A stretch of DNA of 64,000 nt from OFTM10 sp964196195 (GTDB lineage: Bacteria > Actinomycetota > Acidimicrobiia > Acidimicrobiales > Aldehydirespiratoraceae). Position numbers and translations under genes: made by a program. The stretch lies in the NCBI GenBank assembly GCA_964196195.1, contig CAXMSE010000038.1:15137-79136 (forward strand), read 5' to 3'. Below are positions 42,816-51,277 of this stretch, in pieces; the first letter of the stretch is position 1; each line of letters begins with the position of its first letter. Under the pieces are notes generated by a model. That model did not search any database. It had not been told where the DNA came from and saw only the letters and a program-made list of their open reading frames with translations.

Positions 42816-43465
42816 GCCCCGCCACTGTCGGCGCGTCTCGCGACGCACCACGATCCCGAACCAGCTCGACTCGCAACCGCATTCCACGAGCCGGGCAGTG
42901 CCGCCACGACGTCTTCGGCCGAGAGGTGGATCGGAGTCTCGTGAGCCTGGGTGTTGACCCACACCAGACACCCTCGGTGCGCCAGCACACGATCGACCTC
43001 ACCGGGAAACAACAGCATGTTCACCAGGGTCAGCACATCTGCGGATCCACCCGGGAAGGGCAGCGACGAGGAGTCGCCTCTCACCTTCAGGCCCACGCCC
43101 GGCGGCGCCGCTCTCAGCATTTCCATCGAGAGGTCGAGGGCCACCACGTTGGAGAACCGGCGAGCGAGGTGGGCGGTGCCGAGGCCCGACCCGGCGCCGA
43201 GCTCGATCACCCGATCGCCCGTGATCGATCCTCGGTCGAGCGCATCGATGATCGAGGCCCGGCGTTCGTCGGTGTCGCGGGTGGCCGACCATTCCGCCGC
43301 CATCGAATCGAACAGCTCGGCGATCTTGTCGCGACGCTCGACATCCCAAGCACCCTCGAAGGCGACCTGGCGCGTCACCGAACGAATCGGGCTCGCCGAT
43401 CCGGTGACCGGAAGGTCGATGATGGTGCCGGGAGCATAAGGCAACCACTCGACGGTGCCGGCCAT
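42812..43465 (-). CDS. Class I SAM-dependent methyltransferase
   Basis: 217 residues. Motif I is VIELGAGSGLGTAHLA, followed by VVALDLSMEMLRA (acidic residue for ribose) and ADVLTLVNMLLFPGEVDRVL. The preceding helix reads KIAELFDSMAAEWSATRD, as in UbiE-like small-molecule methyltransferases. The substrate is unknown. The ATG overlaps the serS stop (TGATG), so the two are co-translated. The longer upstream open frame is antisense-like noise within serS. Confidence 0.8.
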   Translation of the reverse strand: MAGTVEWLPYAPGTIIDLPVTGSASPIRSVTRQVAFEGAWDVERRDKIAELFDSMAAEWSATRDTDERRASIIDALDRGSITGDRVIELGAGSGLGTAHLARRFSNVVALDLSMEMLRAAPPGVGLKVRGDSSSLPFPGGSADVLTLVNMLLFPGEVDRVLAHRGCLVWVNTQAHETPIHLSAEDVVAALPGSWNAVASRAGSGSWCVARRADSGGA

Positions 43466-44760
43466 CAGCCGGGAGCAGGAATCTCGGTGAGGCCGCCCAG
43501 GTAGGGCAACAGCACATCGGGCATGCGAATCGAACCATCGGGCTGGCGGTAGGTCTCCACGATTCCCGCCCACACCCGCGGCACCGCCAGGCCCGAACCA
43601 TTGAGGGAGTGCACGAAACGGGTGCCCTTCTCGCCTTCGGGCCTGTAACGGATGTTGGCCCGGCGGGCTTGGTAGTCGGTGCACCACGAGACCGACGACA
43701 CCTCGAGCCATCGATCAGCGCCGGGCGCGAACACTTCGATGTCGTAGGTGCGGGCCCCCGCCCCACTGATGTCGCCACACGCCAGATCCAAGATGCGATG
43801 GGCAAGCCCCAGATCACGGATCGCGCTCTCGGCTCGCTCCAGGATCTCCATGTGCATGGCCTGGGCCTGCTCCGGCGTGCAGAACGAATAGAGCTCCACC
43901 TTGTCGAACTCGTGAACACGAAGAAGGCCCCTCGTGTCGCGGCCCGCTGAGCCGGCCTCGCGCCGGTAACAGGTCGTGTGGGCCATCAGGCGCATCGGAA
44001 GATCGGCCTCGTCGAGGATCTCGCCGGCCACCATCGAGGTGAGTGGGACCTCTGCGGTGGGGATGGCCCAAAGATCGTCGCGCTCGAGGTGGTATGCGTC
44101 GTCGGCGAACTTGGGGAGATGACCGGTGCCGATCATGGTGTCGGTCTTCACCACGGTGGGGGGCCGAATCTCCTCGAAGGCATCGCGGTTGCGATCGAGG
44201 CCGTAGGAGATCAGGGCTCGCAGCAGGTGGGCCCCGTGTCCCCGGTACATGGCGAACATCGACCCCGACATTCGCACGGCGCGATCGACATCAAGGATGC
44301 CGAGTTGCTCTCCGATCTCCCAGTGGGGGACGCGCTGATGGTCGGCGATGGCACCCGGGTCGTGGTCCTCGACCCGTACAACGACATTATCGTCCTCGGT
44401 GAGCCCGTCGGGAGCCTCTGGCGCGGGCATGTTGGAAACGTTGAGCAGGAGGTCGCGTATCCGCACCCGGAGTTCGTCGGCCTCCTCGGTGAGTGCCTTC
44501 TCACGATCACCGAGAGCCCGGCTCTCCTCCTGCAATGAGGCCGCCTCGTTGCCACGACCATCACGATGCAGAGCCCCCACATCTTTCGACAGGCGGTTGA
44601 TGTCGGCCCGTATGTCGTCGCGTTCGGTGCCGATCTCACGCACCCGCGAATCGAGCTCGACCACGCCGTCGATCGACGAGGTGTCCTCGCCTCGCCGCGC
44701 CACCGCTGCTTTCACAGCCTCCGGGTCGTTGCGGATGAGCTTGATGTCGAGCATGAGCAC
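43465..44760 (-). CDS. serS: Seryl-tRNA synthetase
   Basis: 431 residues. The N-terminal coiled-coil arm (about 30-110, RVREIGTERDDIRADINRLS) binds the long variable arm of tRNA-Ser. Class II motifs: TAEVPLTSMVAGE, TTCYRREAGSAGRDTRGLLR (motif 2), and SLNGSGLAVPRVWAGIVE (motif 3). The segment SSVSWCTDYQARRANIRYR replaces the more usual SSCSNF-DFQARR. Start at 44760 (MLMLDIKLIR) or two codons later. It is followed by the overlapping methyltransferase. Confidence 0.95.
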   Translation of the reverse strand: MLMLDIKLIRNDPEAVKAAVARRGEDTSSIDGVVELDSRVREIGTERDDIRADINRLSKDVGALHRDGRGNEAASLQEESRALGDREKALTEEADELRVRIRDLLLNVSNMPAPEAPDGLTEDDNVVVRVEDHDPGAIADHQRVPHWEIGEQLGILDVDRAVRMSGSMFAMYRGHGAHLLRALISYGLDRNRDAFEEIRPPTVVKTDTMIGTGHLPKFADDAYHLERDDLWAIPTAEVPLTSMVAGEILDEADLPMRLMAHTTCYRREAGSAGRDTRGLLRVHEFDKVELYSFCTPEQAQAMHMEILERAESAIRDLGLAHRILDLACGDISGAGARTYDIEVFAPGADRWLEVSSVSWCTDYQARRANIRYRPEGEKGTRFVHSLNGSGLAVPRVWAGIVETYRQPDGSIRMPDVLLPYLGGLTEIPAPG

Positions 44761-44795
44761 GACGGTACCGCCATCAGACCCACCCCCTTCGGCTT

Positions 44796-44840
44796 TTTCT
44801 GAGCGCTCACGCGCGGATACCGCGCGCTAGCGCTCAGAAA
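44796..44840. terminator. Terminator hairpin, copy 2 of a dispersed palindrome
   Basis: TTTCTGAGCGCT (44796-44807) and AGCGCTCAGAAA (44829-44840) form a perfect 12-bp stem. The loop (CACGCGCGGATACCGCGCGCT) shares ACGCGCG-ATAC with the palindrome at 6996-7050. It overlaps the 3' end of ctaG and would terminate the oxidase operon, read leftwards, before serS. Confidence 0.65.
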
Positions 44841-45691
44841 TCGGTGGGGTGGGGCGTCGACTCCGAGCTCTTTCGGGTTCGTGCTTCGAAGTCGGCGTCG
44901 CGCTGACCCGACGCGAATCGGGCGAACCGGATCGCGATCAGGGCCCAGAGATAAAAACCACCGATGATCTTCATGACCACTCCGGCGGCCTGCTGATCAT
45001 GCACCGGCGAAATGCCCCAGAGGGGATCGGTGGTGTCGTAGGACTTGTAAACCACACCCTCGGCGAAGGTGAGCCAGCCCGCGGGAACGGTGGGCACAAT
45101 CGACATCACGAAGAGATAGAGCATCTTGCCCGGCTCGCTCATCTGCATCTCTTTCAGAGGGCCGAGCACCGGGAACCACATCAACAGTGCGGAGAAGAAC
45201 ACGCCCAGATGCAAGACATAGTGGAAGGCGCCGTTTTCCACTGACAGGTCGACCACTACGCCCCAGTGGGTGAGCACCTGGAAGACATTGAAGGCCACAC
45301 CCGCCACGACCGGCTTGGCCAGGAACCTGAGTATCCGTTGGATGGTGCCGGCCTCGAGCACCAGCAGGCGGGCCAGCCACGCAGGGAGGGCCATCAACAG
45401 CAAGGGCGGCACGATGAAAGCAATCAGCAGGTGCTGCACCATGTGCACGAAGTAGAGATTCTCTTCAGCAATGTCGTGCATCGGCCAATCGGCCGCCAAC
45501 CACAACAGCAGCACCCCCGCGACGAAGTAGCGCTTCTGGGCCGCGGTGACGATCGCCTGACCCGCCGGCACCACCAGGGGACCGATCGCCCGCACCGAAT
45601 ACACACCGAGCGCGACGATGCCAGCGATCAGGACCCAGACCTCAGGATGGAACTCGTACTCCCAGGCATTGACCGCCAAGAGCACGGTCAT
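44834..45691 (-). CDS. ctaG: caa3-type oxidase assembly protein (CtaG family)
   Basis: 285 residues, seven hydrophobic segments. WPMHDIAEENLYFVHMVQHLL holds the conserved His pair of the caa3_CtaG family, which helps put copper into the CuB/CuA sites. The family also has FNVFQVLTHW and HYVLHLGVFFSALLMWFPVLGP, both here. Last gene of the leftward oxidase operon, 6 bases after subunit IV. Confidence 0.88.
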   Translation of the reverse strand: MTVLLAVNAWEYEFHPEVWVLIAGIVALGVYSVRAIGPLVVPAGQAIVTAAQKRYFVAGVLLLWLAADWPMHDIAEENLYFVHMVQHLLIAFIVPPLLLMALPAWLARLLVLEAGTIQRILRFLAKPVVAGVAFNVFQVLTHWGVVVDLSVENGAFHYVLHLGVFFSALLMWFPVLGPLKEMQMSEPGKMLYLFVMSIVPTVPAGWLTFAEGVVYKSYDTTDPLWGISPVHDQQAAGVVMKIIGGFYLWALIAIRFARFASGQRDADFEARTRKSSESTPHPTDF

Positions 45692-45697
45692 GTCACA

Positions 45698-46021
45698 TCA
45701 GCCCCAGAACTGGAAGGCCAACAGGGCGACAATGTAGACGGCAACAGCGAGCCCGAGACCACCGGCGAAGAGTCCGGTGAGGAGGGGCTTGTCCTGCTTG
45801 AGGTGCATGAACATCCGAGCCACCAGCCAGAACTTCACCACCATCATTCCCAACAGGGACGGGATGAGAAAGTCGCCCCAGTCGAGCACGGACTTGAAGT
45901 AGCTGAAGACCTCAACCGCAGTGATCGCCGCGAGGACCAGGGCGATCTTGACGTACTGGAGATCGGACGGGTGATGGTCGTCGTGGGTATCGGAGCCGGT
46001 TTCGGCGATTGTGTCGCTCAC
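45698..46021 (-). CDS. ctaF: Cytochrome c oxidase subunit IV
   Basis: 107 residues. A His/Asp-rich cytoplasmic N-terminus (DTHDDHHPSDLQYVKIALVL), then three helices of the prokaryotic COX4 family: LVLAAITAVEVFSYF, FLIPSLLGMMVVKFWLVARMF with following MHLKQD, and LGLAVAVYIVALLAFQFWG. It stabilises subunits I-III; no cofactors. The gene symbol is by position and type. Confidence 0.85.
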   Translation of the reverse strand: MSDTIAETGSDTHDDHHPSDLQYVKIALVLAAITAVEVFSYFKSVLDWGDFLIPSLLGMMVVKFWLVARMFMHLKQDKPLLTGLFAGGLGLAVAVYIVALLAFQFWG

Positions 46022-46030
46022 TGTCGGCTC

Positions 46031-46645
46031 CTACTCGGCGGGAATCAGATAGATGACCGTGAAGATGAAGATCCACACGATGTCGACGAAATGCCAGTAG
46101 AGACCGATGATCTCCACGGTCTCGGCATTGCTCTGTTTGAGCTTTCCCTGCACCGATGCCACCACCAGCGACATCAGCATCAGGATCCCGAGGCTCACAT
46201 GGACGCCGTGGAAGCCGGTGAGGGTGTAGAAGGCCGAACTGGCGGGATTGGTGGTGAAGCCCACGCCCTCGCGAACGAAGGTAGTGAATTCATATACCTG
46301 GCCACCGACGAACACTCCGCCGAGCATGGCAGTGGTGAGCAGCCATGCCCGAGACCGCTCAAGCTCGCCACGGTTGATCGCCGAGAGGGCCAACACCATG
46401 GTGAGTGAGCTCATCAGCAGAACGAACGAGCTGACCGAGGTAAACGGGATGTCGAAGATGTCGGTGGGAAGGACCTCGCCGTTGCCCCGAGTCTTGTAGA
46501 GCAGGTAGGTGGAGATCAGACCGCCGAACAGGAGGCACTCGGTGCCGAGGAAAAGCCACATCGCCAACTTGTTGTTGGATATGCCGGTGTTGGTCTCGTG
46601 GGGGTCGCGGTGGGTTTTGACCGCAACGGTCGCAGTGGTGGTCAT
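46031..46645 (-). CDS. ctaE: Cytochrome c oxidase subunit III
   Basis: 204 residues, five helices. NNKLAMWLFLGTECLLFGGL, GGVFVGGQVYEFTTF, TGFHGVHVSLGILMLM (the conserved His/Glu helix) and IGLYWHFVDIVWIFIFTVIYL are standard subunit III. ATG at 46645 begins MTTTATVAVKTH, directly after coxA. It lacks the first two helices of seven-helix forms, as usual for actinobacterial and caa3 types. Confidence 0.92.
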   Translation of the reverse strand: MTTTATVAVKTHRDPHETNTGISNNKLAMWLFLGTECLLFGGLISTYLLYKTRGNGEVLPTDIFDIPFTSVSSFVLLMSSLTMVLALSAINRGELERSRAWLLTTAMLGGVFVGGQVYEFTTFVREGVGFTTNPASSAFYTLTGFHGVHVSLGILMLMSLVVASVQGKLKQSNAETVEIIGLYWHFVDIVWIFIFTVIYLIPAE

Positions 46646-46646
46646 C

Positions 46647-48656
46647 TCAGCTCCCCTCACTCTCGTCGGTAGCCCCGGCGCCGACCATAACCGAGCCGTC
46701 ACCGCCATCGTCATCGTGATGATCGTCGTGACCGTGACCGGCATCGGGATCATCGACGGGCTCGAGTACCCAGGCGTAGAGTCCGCCGGCGACGAGCAAG
46801 CCCCCGATCACACAGAGCCACAAATTGAAGATCACGCCGTAACCGATCAAGGGCAAGCCTGCCGCTATCACCAGTGGCCAGAACGAAGGTGAGGGCAGAT
46901 GGACGTCGTCTGCGTCACCCTTCTGAGCAACTTCCTCGATCGTCGCGATACGCACGACCTTGTGGTTTTCGTCGTATCCGTACTTGCGATACCACCACTC
47001 GTCCTGACTCTCCACGGTGGGGATCACATCGAAGTTGTGCTCAGGTGTGGGCGACGGGACCATCCACTCGAGGCTCCGCGCGTCCCACGGATCGGGCCCG
47101 GGTGCAGGCAGGTGCTTGGCCTCGCGCCTCGATGCCCAGACGTTGTAGAGGAAGAAGCAGACAGCCAGCCCGATCGTGTAGGCGCCGAGAGTGGCCACGA
47201 GATTCCAGAGCTCGAATCCGAAACCGGCGGAGTAGGTGTCGATACGGCGGCTCATTCCCTGCAAGCCGAGCACGTGCATCGGACCGAAGGTGAGGTTCAT
47301 GCCGATGATCATCAACCAGAAGTGGATCTTTCCTCGGCGCTCGTTGAGCATGTGGCCAAAGACCTTGGGCCACCAGAAGTAGCTGCCGCCCATGAGGCCG
47401 AGCACACCACCGCCGAAGATCACATAGTGGAAGTGAGCGACGATGTAGTAAGTGTCGGTCTGCTGGGTATCGGCCGGGGCGAGGGCGTGGGTGACACCCG
47501 AGAGGCCACCGATGGTGAACATCGCCACCGTGCCCACCGCGAACAGCATCGCGGTGGTGAACCTGAGCTTGCCTCCCCACATGGTGGCGAGCCAGTTGAG
47601 GATCTTCACACCTGTGGGAACCGCGATGAACATGGTGGACAACGAGAAGGCCGCCACCGAGATCGGGCCGATGCCCGAGACGAACATGTGGTGAGCCCAC
47701 ACTCCCCAGCCCATGAAGCCGATGGCGATGCCGGAGAACACCATGAACGAGTAGCCGAAGATCGGCTTGCGGCTGAAGGTGGGGATGATCTCAGAGATGA
47801 TCCCGAAGCTGGGCAGGATGATTATGTAGACCTCGGGATGACCGAATATCCAGAACAAGTGCTGCCAAAGCAGGGGATCGGCACCCGCGTCGGGGTCGAA
47901 GAACTGGGAGTCGAACACCCGGTCGAAGAGCAGCAGGAACAGCGCCACCACGATTACCGGCAGCGCGAACGCCAGCAGAAACTGGGTGACCAGCAGCATC
48001 CAGGTGAGCACCGGCATACGGAACAAGCTCATTCCCGGCGCCCGCATGTTGAGCACCGTGACGATCAGATTGAGCGACGACACGATCGAGGCGGCGCCGA
48101 TGATCAGCAGGCCCACGGCGTAGAAGTCGACCCCGTGCGTGGGCGAGAAAGTGACCCCACTGTTGGGCGAATAGCAGAACCATCCACAGTCGGCACCGCC
48201 GCCGCCGACGAGCCACGAAGAGTTGATAAACACCGCGCCCGAGAGCCACACCCAGAACGACAGGGCGTTGAGGCGAGGGAACGCCACATCCCGGGCCCCG
48301 ATCTGGAGCGGGATGAGGTAGTTGGCGAATGCGGCAGCCAGCGGCATGACGAAGAGGAACACCATGGTGAGGCCGTGCATCGTGTAGATCTCGTTGTAGA
48401 TCTGAGCCGACAGGAATCCCTGGTCGGGAAACGCCAGCTGGGTTCGGATCAGCAGGGCCTCTGCGCCACCGACGATGAAGAAGAACATCGATGCCACGCC
48501 GTACATGACGCCGATGCGCTTGTGATCGACCGTGCTCAGCCAGTCTCGCCAGCCATTGCCACCCTGGGGTCGGGTGAGAGCTCCCAAGGGACGTTCGGCT
48601 AGCGGCGCCTCGCTGCTTTCAATAGCCAGGGGTTGTTCGATGATGGCCATGATCAC
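46647..48656 (-). CDS. ctaD: Cytochrome c oxidase subunit I (catalytic)
   Basis: 669 residues. Carries heme a, heme a3 and CuB; reduces O2 and pumps protons. All ligands are visible: His 94 (YTMHGLTMVF), His 273 and Tyr 277 (FGHPEVYIII), His 322/323 (WAHHMF), His 408/410 (VAHFHYVIFGGG). The K-channel lysine is in VPTGVKILNW. A C-terminal extension adds an extra helix pair and a His/Asp-rich tail (GHGHDDHHDDD). The gene overlaps coxB by 4 bases. Confidence 0.97.
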   Translation of the reverse strand: MIMAIIEQPLAIESSEAPLAERPLGALTRPQGGNGWRDWLSTVDHKRIGVMYGVASMFFFIVGGAEALLIRTQLAFPDQGFLSAQIYNEIYTMHGLTMVFLFVMPLAAAFANYLIPLQIGARDVAFPRLNALSFWVWLSGAVFINSSWLVGGGGADCGWFCYSPNSGVTFSPTHGVDFYAVGLLIIGAASIVSSLNLIVTVLNMRAPGMSLFRMPVLTWMLLVTQFLLAFALPVIVVALFLLLFDRVFDSQFFDPDAGADPLLWQHLFWIFGHPEVYIIILPSFGIISEIIPTFSRKPIFGYSFMVFSGIAIGFMGWGVWAHHMFVSGIGPISVAAFSLSTMFIAVPTGVKILNWLATMWGGKLRFTTAMLFAVGTVAMFTIGGLSGVTHALAPADTQQTDTYYIVAHFHYVIFGGGVLGLMGGSYFWWPKVFGHMLNERRGKIHFWLMIIGMNLTFGPMHVLGLQGMSRRIDTYSAGFGFELWNLVATLGAYTIGLAVCFFLYNVWASRREAKHLPAPGPDPWDARSLEWMVPSPTPEHNFDVIPTVESQDEWWYRKYGYDENHKVVRIATIEEVAQKGDADDVHLPSPSFWPLVIAAGLPLIGYGVIFNLWLCVIGGLLVAGGLYAWVLEPVDDPDAGHGHDDHHDDDGGDGSVMVGAGATDESEGS

Positions 48657-49897
48657 TCCACCTCCGTCGCTGCGATGTTTTCAGCCGATGGTTTCGGGCC
48701 GAGAGTCTCGAGGTAGGAGATCAGGTCGTTGATTGTTCGTTCGGATAGTCCGAGGTTCGGCATGCCACGCGGGGCGACACCGTCGCCGAGCCCATCGGCC
48801 GCGTTGGCTTTGAGCGCACCTGGGTCGCGGATCCATGCCGCGAGATCGTCGCGATTGAGGCTGCCGTCTTCGTTGTAGGTGTTGAGGATGCCACCTGCGA
48901 AAGTGGTACGGCTGGCGAAGTGGGTGAGATTCGGCGCCGAGCCCGACTGGGTGGTGGCCCCGGTGTAGGTGTCGTGGTTGACGCCGTCGATCAGGTGACA
49001 CGATGTGCAGTTGGCCACAAACGCTTCCATGCCTCGAACAGCGGCCTCGTCGGTGGGTGTGGCCGCCACGCCCATCTGGGTGTCGATCCACTCCTGGAAA
49101 TCGCCGTCGGTCATGGCGATGACCTGCATGCGCATCCGGGAGTGGGACAAACCACAGAACTCCGTGCACTGGCCGAAGAAGACTCCCGGCTCGTCGGCCG
49201 CCAACTTCCAAGGGGCGAAGAACCCCGGGCGGGCATCACGTTTGCCGTTCAGAGCCGGGATCCAATAGGAGTGGATGACGTCGCGCGACGTGACGAGGAG
49301 CTCGATCTCCTGGCCGGCCGGGATCGCCATCTGGCCCGATGTGACGATGTCGGCGGGCGGCAGGTTCTTCGGGTCGCCGAGCATCTCAGGTGTCACGTCG
49401 TCGCCGAAGTAGTAGCGGTACTCCCACCACCACTGCTGACCGACCACGACCACCTTCGGCTCCCACGAGGTGGCTGAGCCGTCGATCTCCACCCCGATCG
49501 CGTTGGCTTCGGTTTCGTTGAGCGCGATGTGGGCGACGACGGTGAGCACCGCCACCGCAGCCATGATCGCCGCGGGAACGACCGTCCACAGGATCTCGAG
49601 TGTGTTGTTGCCGTGGGTCTGAGCCGGAAACTCGTCGTCGTCGTAGTCGCTGACCCGATTGCGCCAAGCCACCCAGAGGATCACGCCGACCACGAGTAGC
49701 AGCACGACACCGGCCACGATCATCACGAAGTCGAGAAGATCATCGATATCGCGCGAAGATTCGCCCTGAGGCTTCAGGGTGTCGAGTTCGGCGCCACTGG
49801 CACAGCCTGCGAGTCCGAGGCTCAACAAGATCAGCAAGCCCGGCCAAGACCGGTGTCGCTTGGGTGTCATGGATTCACTCACCGTTTTTGTTCTCAT
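48653..49897 (-). CDS. ctaC: Cytochrome c oxidase subunit II fused to cytochrome c (caa3)
   Basis: 414 residues. Lipobox LAGC (Cys 32), two helices (55-78, 103-123), and the CuA domain with His 209 and GQCTEFCGLSHSRM (Cys 244, 248, His 252, Met 255). A C-terminal class I cytochrome c follows: CTSCH at 297-301 and an axial Met in RGMPNLGLSE. It takes electrons and passes them to CuA, then heme a. The start at 49897 overlaps the previous stop (ATGA); Met 10 (49870), nearer the signal peptide, is also plausible. Confidence 0.95.
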   Translation of the reverse strand: MRTKTVSESMTPKRHRSWPGLLILLSLGLAGCASGAELDTLKPQGESSRDIDDLLDFVMIVAGVVLLLVVGVILWVAWRNRVSDYDDDEFPAQTHGNNTLEILWTVVPAAIMAAVAVLTVVAHIALNETEANAIGVEIDGSATSWEPKVVVVGQQWWWEYRYYFGDDVTPEMLGDPKNLPPADIVTSGQMAIPAGQEIELLVTSRDVIHSYWIPALNGKRDARPGFFAPWKLAADEPGVFFGQCTEFCGLSHSRMRMQVIAMTDGDFQEWIDTQMGVAATPTDEAAVRGMEAFVANCTSCHLIDGVNHDTYTGATTQSGSAPNLTHFASRTTFAGGILNTYNEDGSLNRDDLAAWIRDPGALKANAADGLGDGVAPRGMPNLGLSERTINDLISYLETLGPKPSAENIAATEVE

Positions 49898-50682
49898 TCG
49901 TCTGTTTGGGTGTCGTCGGCCGCACCATCTTCATGGACCCCATGGCGCTCGAACTCTCGCTCCCCGTCGACCGCGGCGACGATACCGCCGGCGATCACGG
50001 CTGTGCCTGCCACCAACATCAAGCCCGCGATGAGGTTCTTGCTGAGCTTGGGTTTGGTTGCATAAAGGGTGCCGAGGCCGAGGATCGACACCGCTAGAAC
50101 GCCCGCGAATATCACCGCCCCATCCTGTGATGAGTTGAGGAGGATGCGTGAACTGGCGAGCACCATCACACCGGCAGCGATGGCCCCGGCCGCGGGAATC
50201 TCGATCGGGGCCATGATCCGGTTGCGCAAGGCCTTGTTGGCGACGAGGTCGCCGGTGGCCCGATCGGCCCAGGCGTCGATGGTCCACTCGATCGCCGCGA
50301 TGCCACAGAGGACCAAACCAACCACGAACACCGCACTGTGCACCACCAGGCCAACTGCCATCGTGCCGGCACCAAATGCTGCCACCACCGGCCAGTGACT
50401 GGCCGCCACCGGAGAAGTGGGAGCGATCGACTCGACGCCGACATAGTGCGCCTGGGCGGCCGGATCGGCGTCTCGATACATCACGAGTGCGATAGCGAGC
50501 AGGCCCGCCACCACACCGAGGCCCATGAGAGCTATGTAGCCGACATGATCGCCGATGCCGCCCTTCCAACCCCACACCAGCGGGCCGACATGGTCGCCCC
50601 CGGTTGAGTAGCCGTAGACGACCGCGGCGGTGATGAGGCCCATCGCAATCCCGAAGAAAAACTTGAAACCTGGGGTGAACAT
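49894..50682 (-). CDS. Unknown multi-helix membrane protein in the oxidase operon
   Basis: 262 residues with about seven hydrophobic segments (FKFFFGIAMGLITAAVVYGY, GYIALMGLGVVAGLLAIALV, GLVVHSAVFVVGLVLCGIAAI, LIAGLMLVAGTAVIAGGIVA). An acidic tail ends DDTQTDE. No cofactor-binding motif is visible. It lies between the second subunit III and subunit II with short spacings and overlapping codons, so it is probably a structural subunit or assembly factor, perhaps doing the job of an actinobacterial subunit IV. That assignment is inference. Confidence 0.7.
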   Translation of the reverse strand: MFTPGFKFFFGIAMGLITAAVVYGYSTGGDHVGPLVWGWKGGIGDHVGYIALMGLGVVAGLLAIALVMYRDADPAAQAHYVGVESIAPTSPVAASHWPVVAAFGAGTMAVGLVVHSAVFVVGLVLCGIAAIEWTIDAWADRATGDLVANKALRNRIMAPIEIPAAGAIAAGVMVLASSRILLNSSQDGAVIFAGVLAVSILGLGTLYATKPKLSKNLIAGLMLVAGTAVIAGGIVAAVDGEREFERHGVHEDGAADDTQTDE

Positions 50683-50689
50683 CTGATCC

Positions 50690-51277
50690 CTACTTCGTGA
50701 TGTAGATCACGTACCAGGTGATCGACCACATGGCGACCACGGTGTTCCAGAACATGGCCGCGGCCGCGATGCCGTCTGACTGGCGCGGGCCGTACGAACC
50801 GAACAGAGCGCGCAGCATGGTGAGCGCAAGGAAGACCACTGCGAGAATCAAGAACACCACGAAAGTGCCGTTGATGACGAAGAAGAAGAACTCCGCCTCA
50901 CCGTCGGCAAGGGCATAGCCGATGTCGTTGATGATGAACCAGAGCTGGTTGAACACCGCAGCGCCGAACAAGGCAGTGATCGCCATGGCCCACATGGCAT
51001 TGGTGCGGTCGCCGTTCTTGATCGCCTGCACCGCCCACTGGACGGTGAAGACCGAAAGGAGCAGGGTCCAGAAGATGAATCCGGGCGGACCGAGCTCGAC
51101 GGTGCCCTCGGGGAACCAGCCCTGGCCCGAGAACGATGCCTCGGCGCGCCGATGGGCGTAGACGGCCAGCAAGCCGAAGTAGACCATCATGGAGGCACCG
51201 GATGCGAACATCGTGCCCACCAGGACCGTGCGGGGACGACCAGCTACCGGAGCAGGCAAGGCGGTGGTGGCGACCAT
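50690..51277 (-). CDS. Second cytochrome c oxidase subunit III-like protein
   Basis: 195 residues, five helices. FASGASMMVYFGLLAVYAHR, PGFIFWTLLLSVFTVQWAVQ and AAMFWNTVVAMWSITWYVIYI follow the subunit III plan, weakly conserved. It is clearly distinct from the subunit III at 46.0 kb. It overlaps the stop of the ligand-less subunit I paralogue by one base, so these two divergent subunits look like a matched pair. Confidence 0.8.
   Translation of the reverse strand: MVATTALPAPVAGRPRTVLVGTMFASGASMMVYFGLLAVYAHRRAEASFSGQGWFPEGTVELGPPGFIFWTLLLSVFTVQWAVQAIKNGDRTNAMWAMAITALFGAAVFNQLWFIINDIGYALADGEAEFFFFVINGTFVVFLILAVVFLALTMLRALFGSYGPRQSDGIAAAAMFWNTVVAMWSITWYVIYITK

Noticed and set aside
46899..48602. 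567-codon open frame antisense to ctaD
   Set aside because: Its low-complexity His/Glu/Arg composition reflects the complement of membrane-helix codons.
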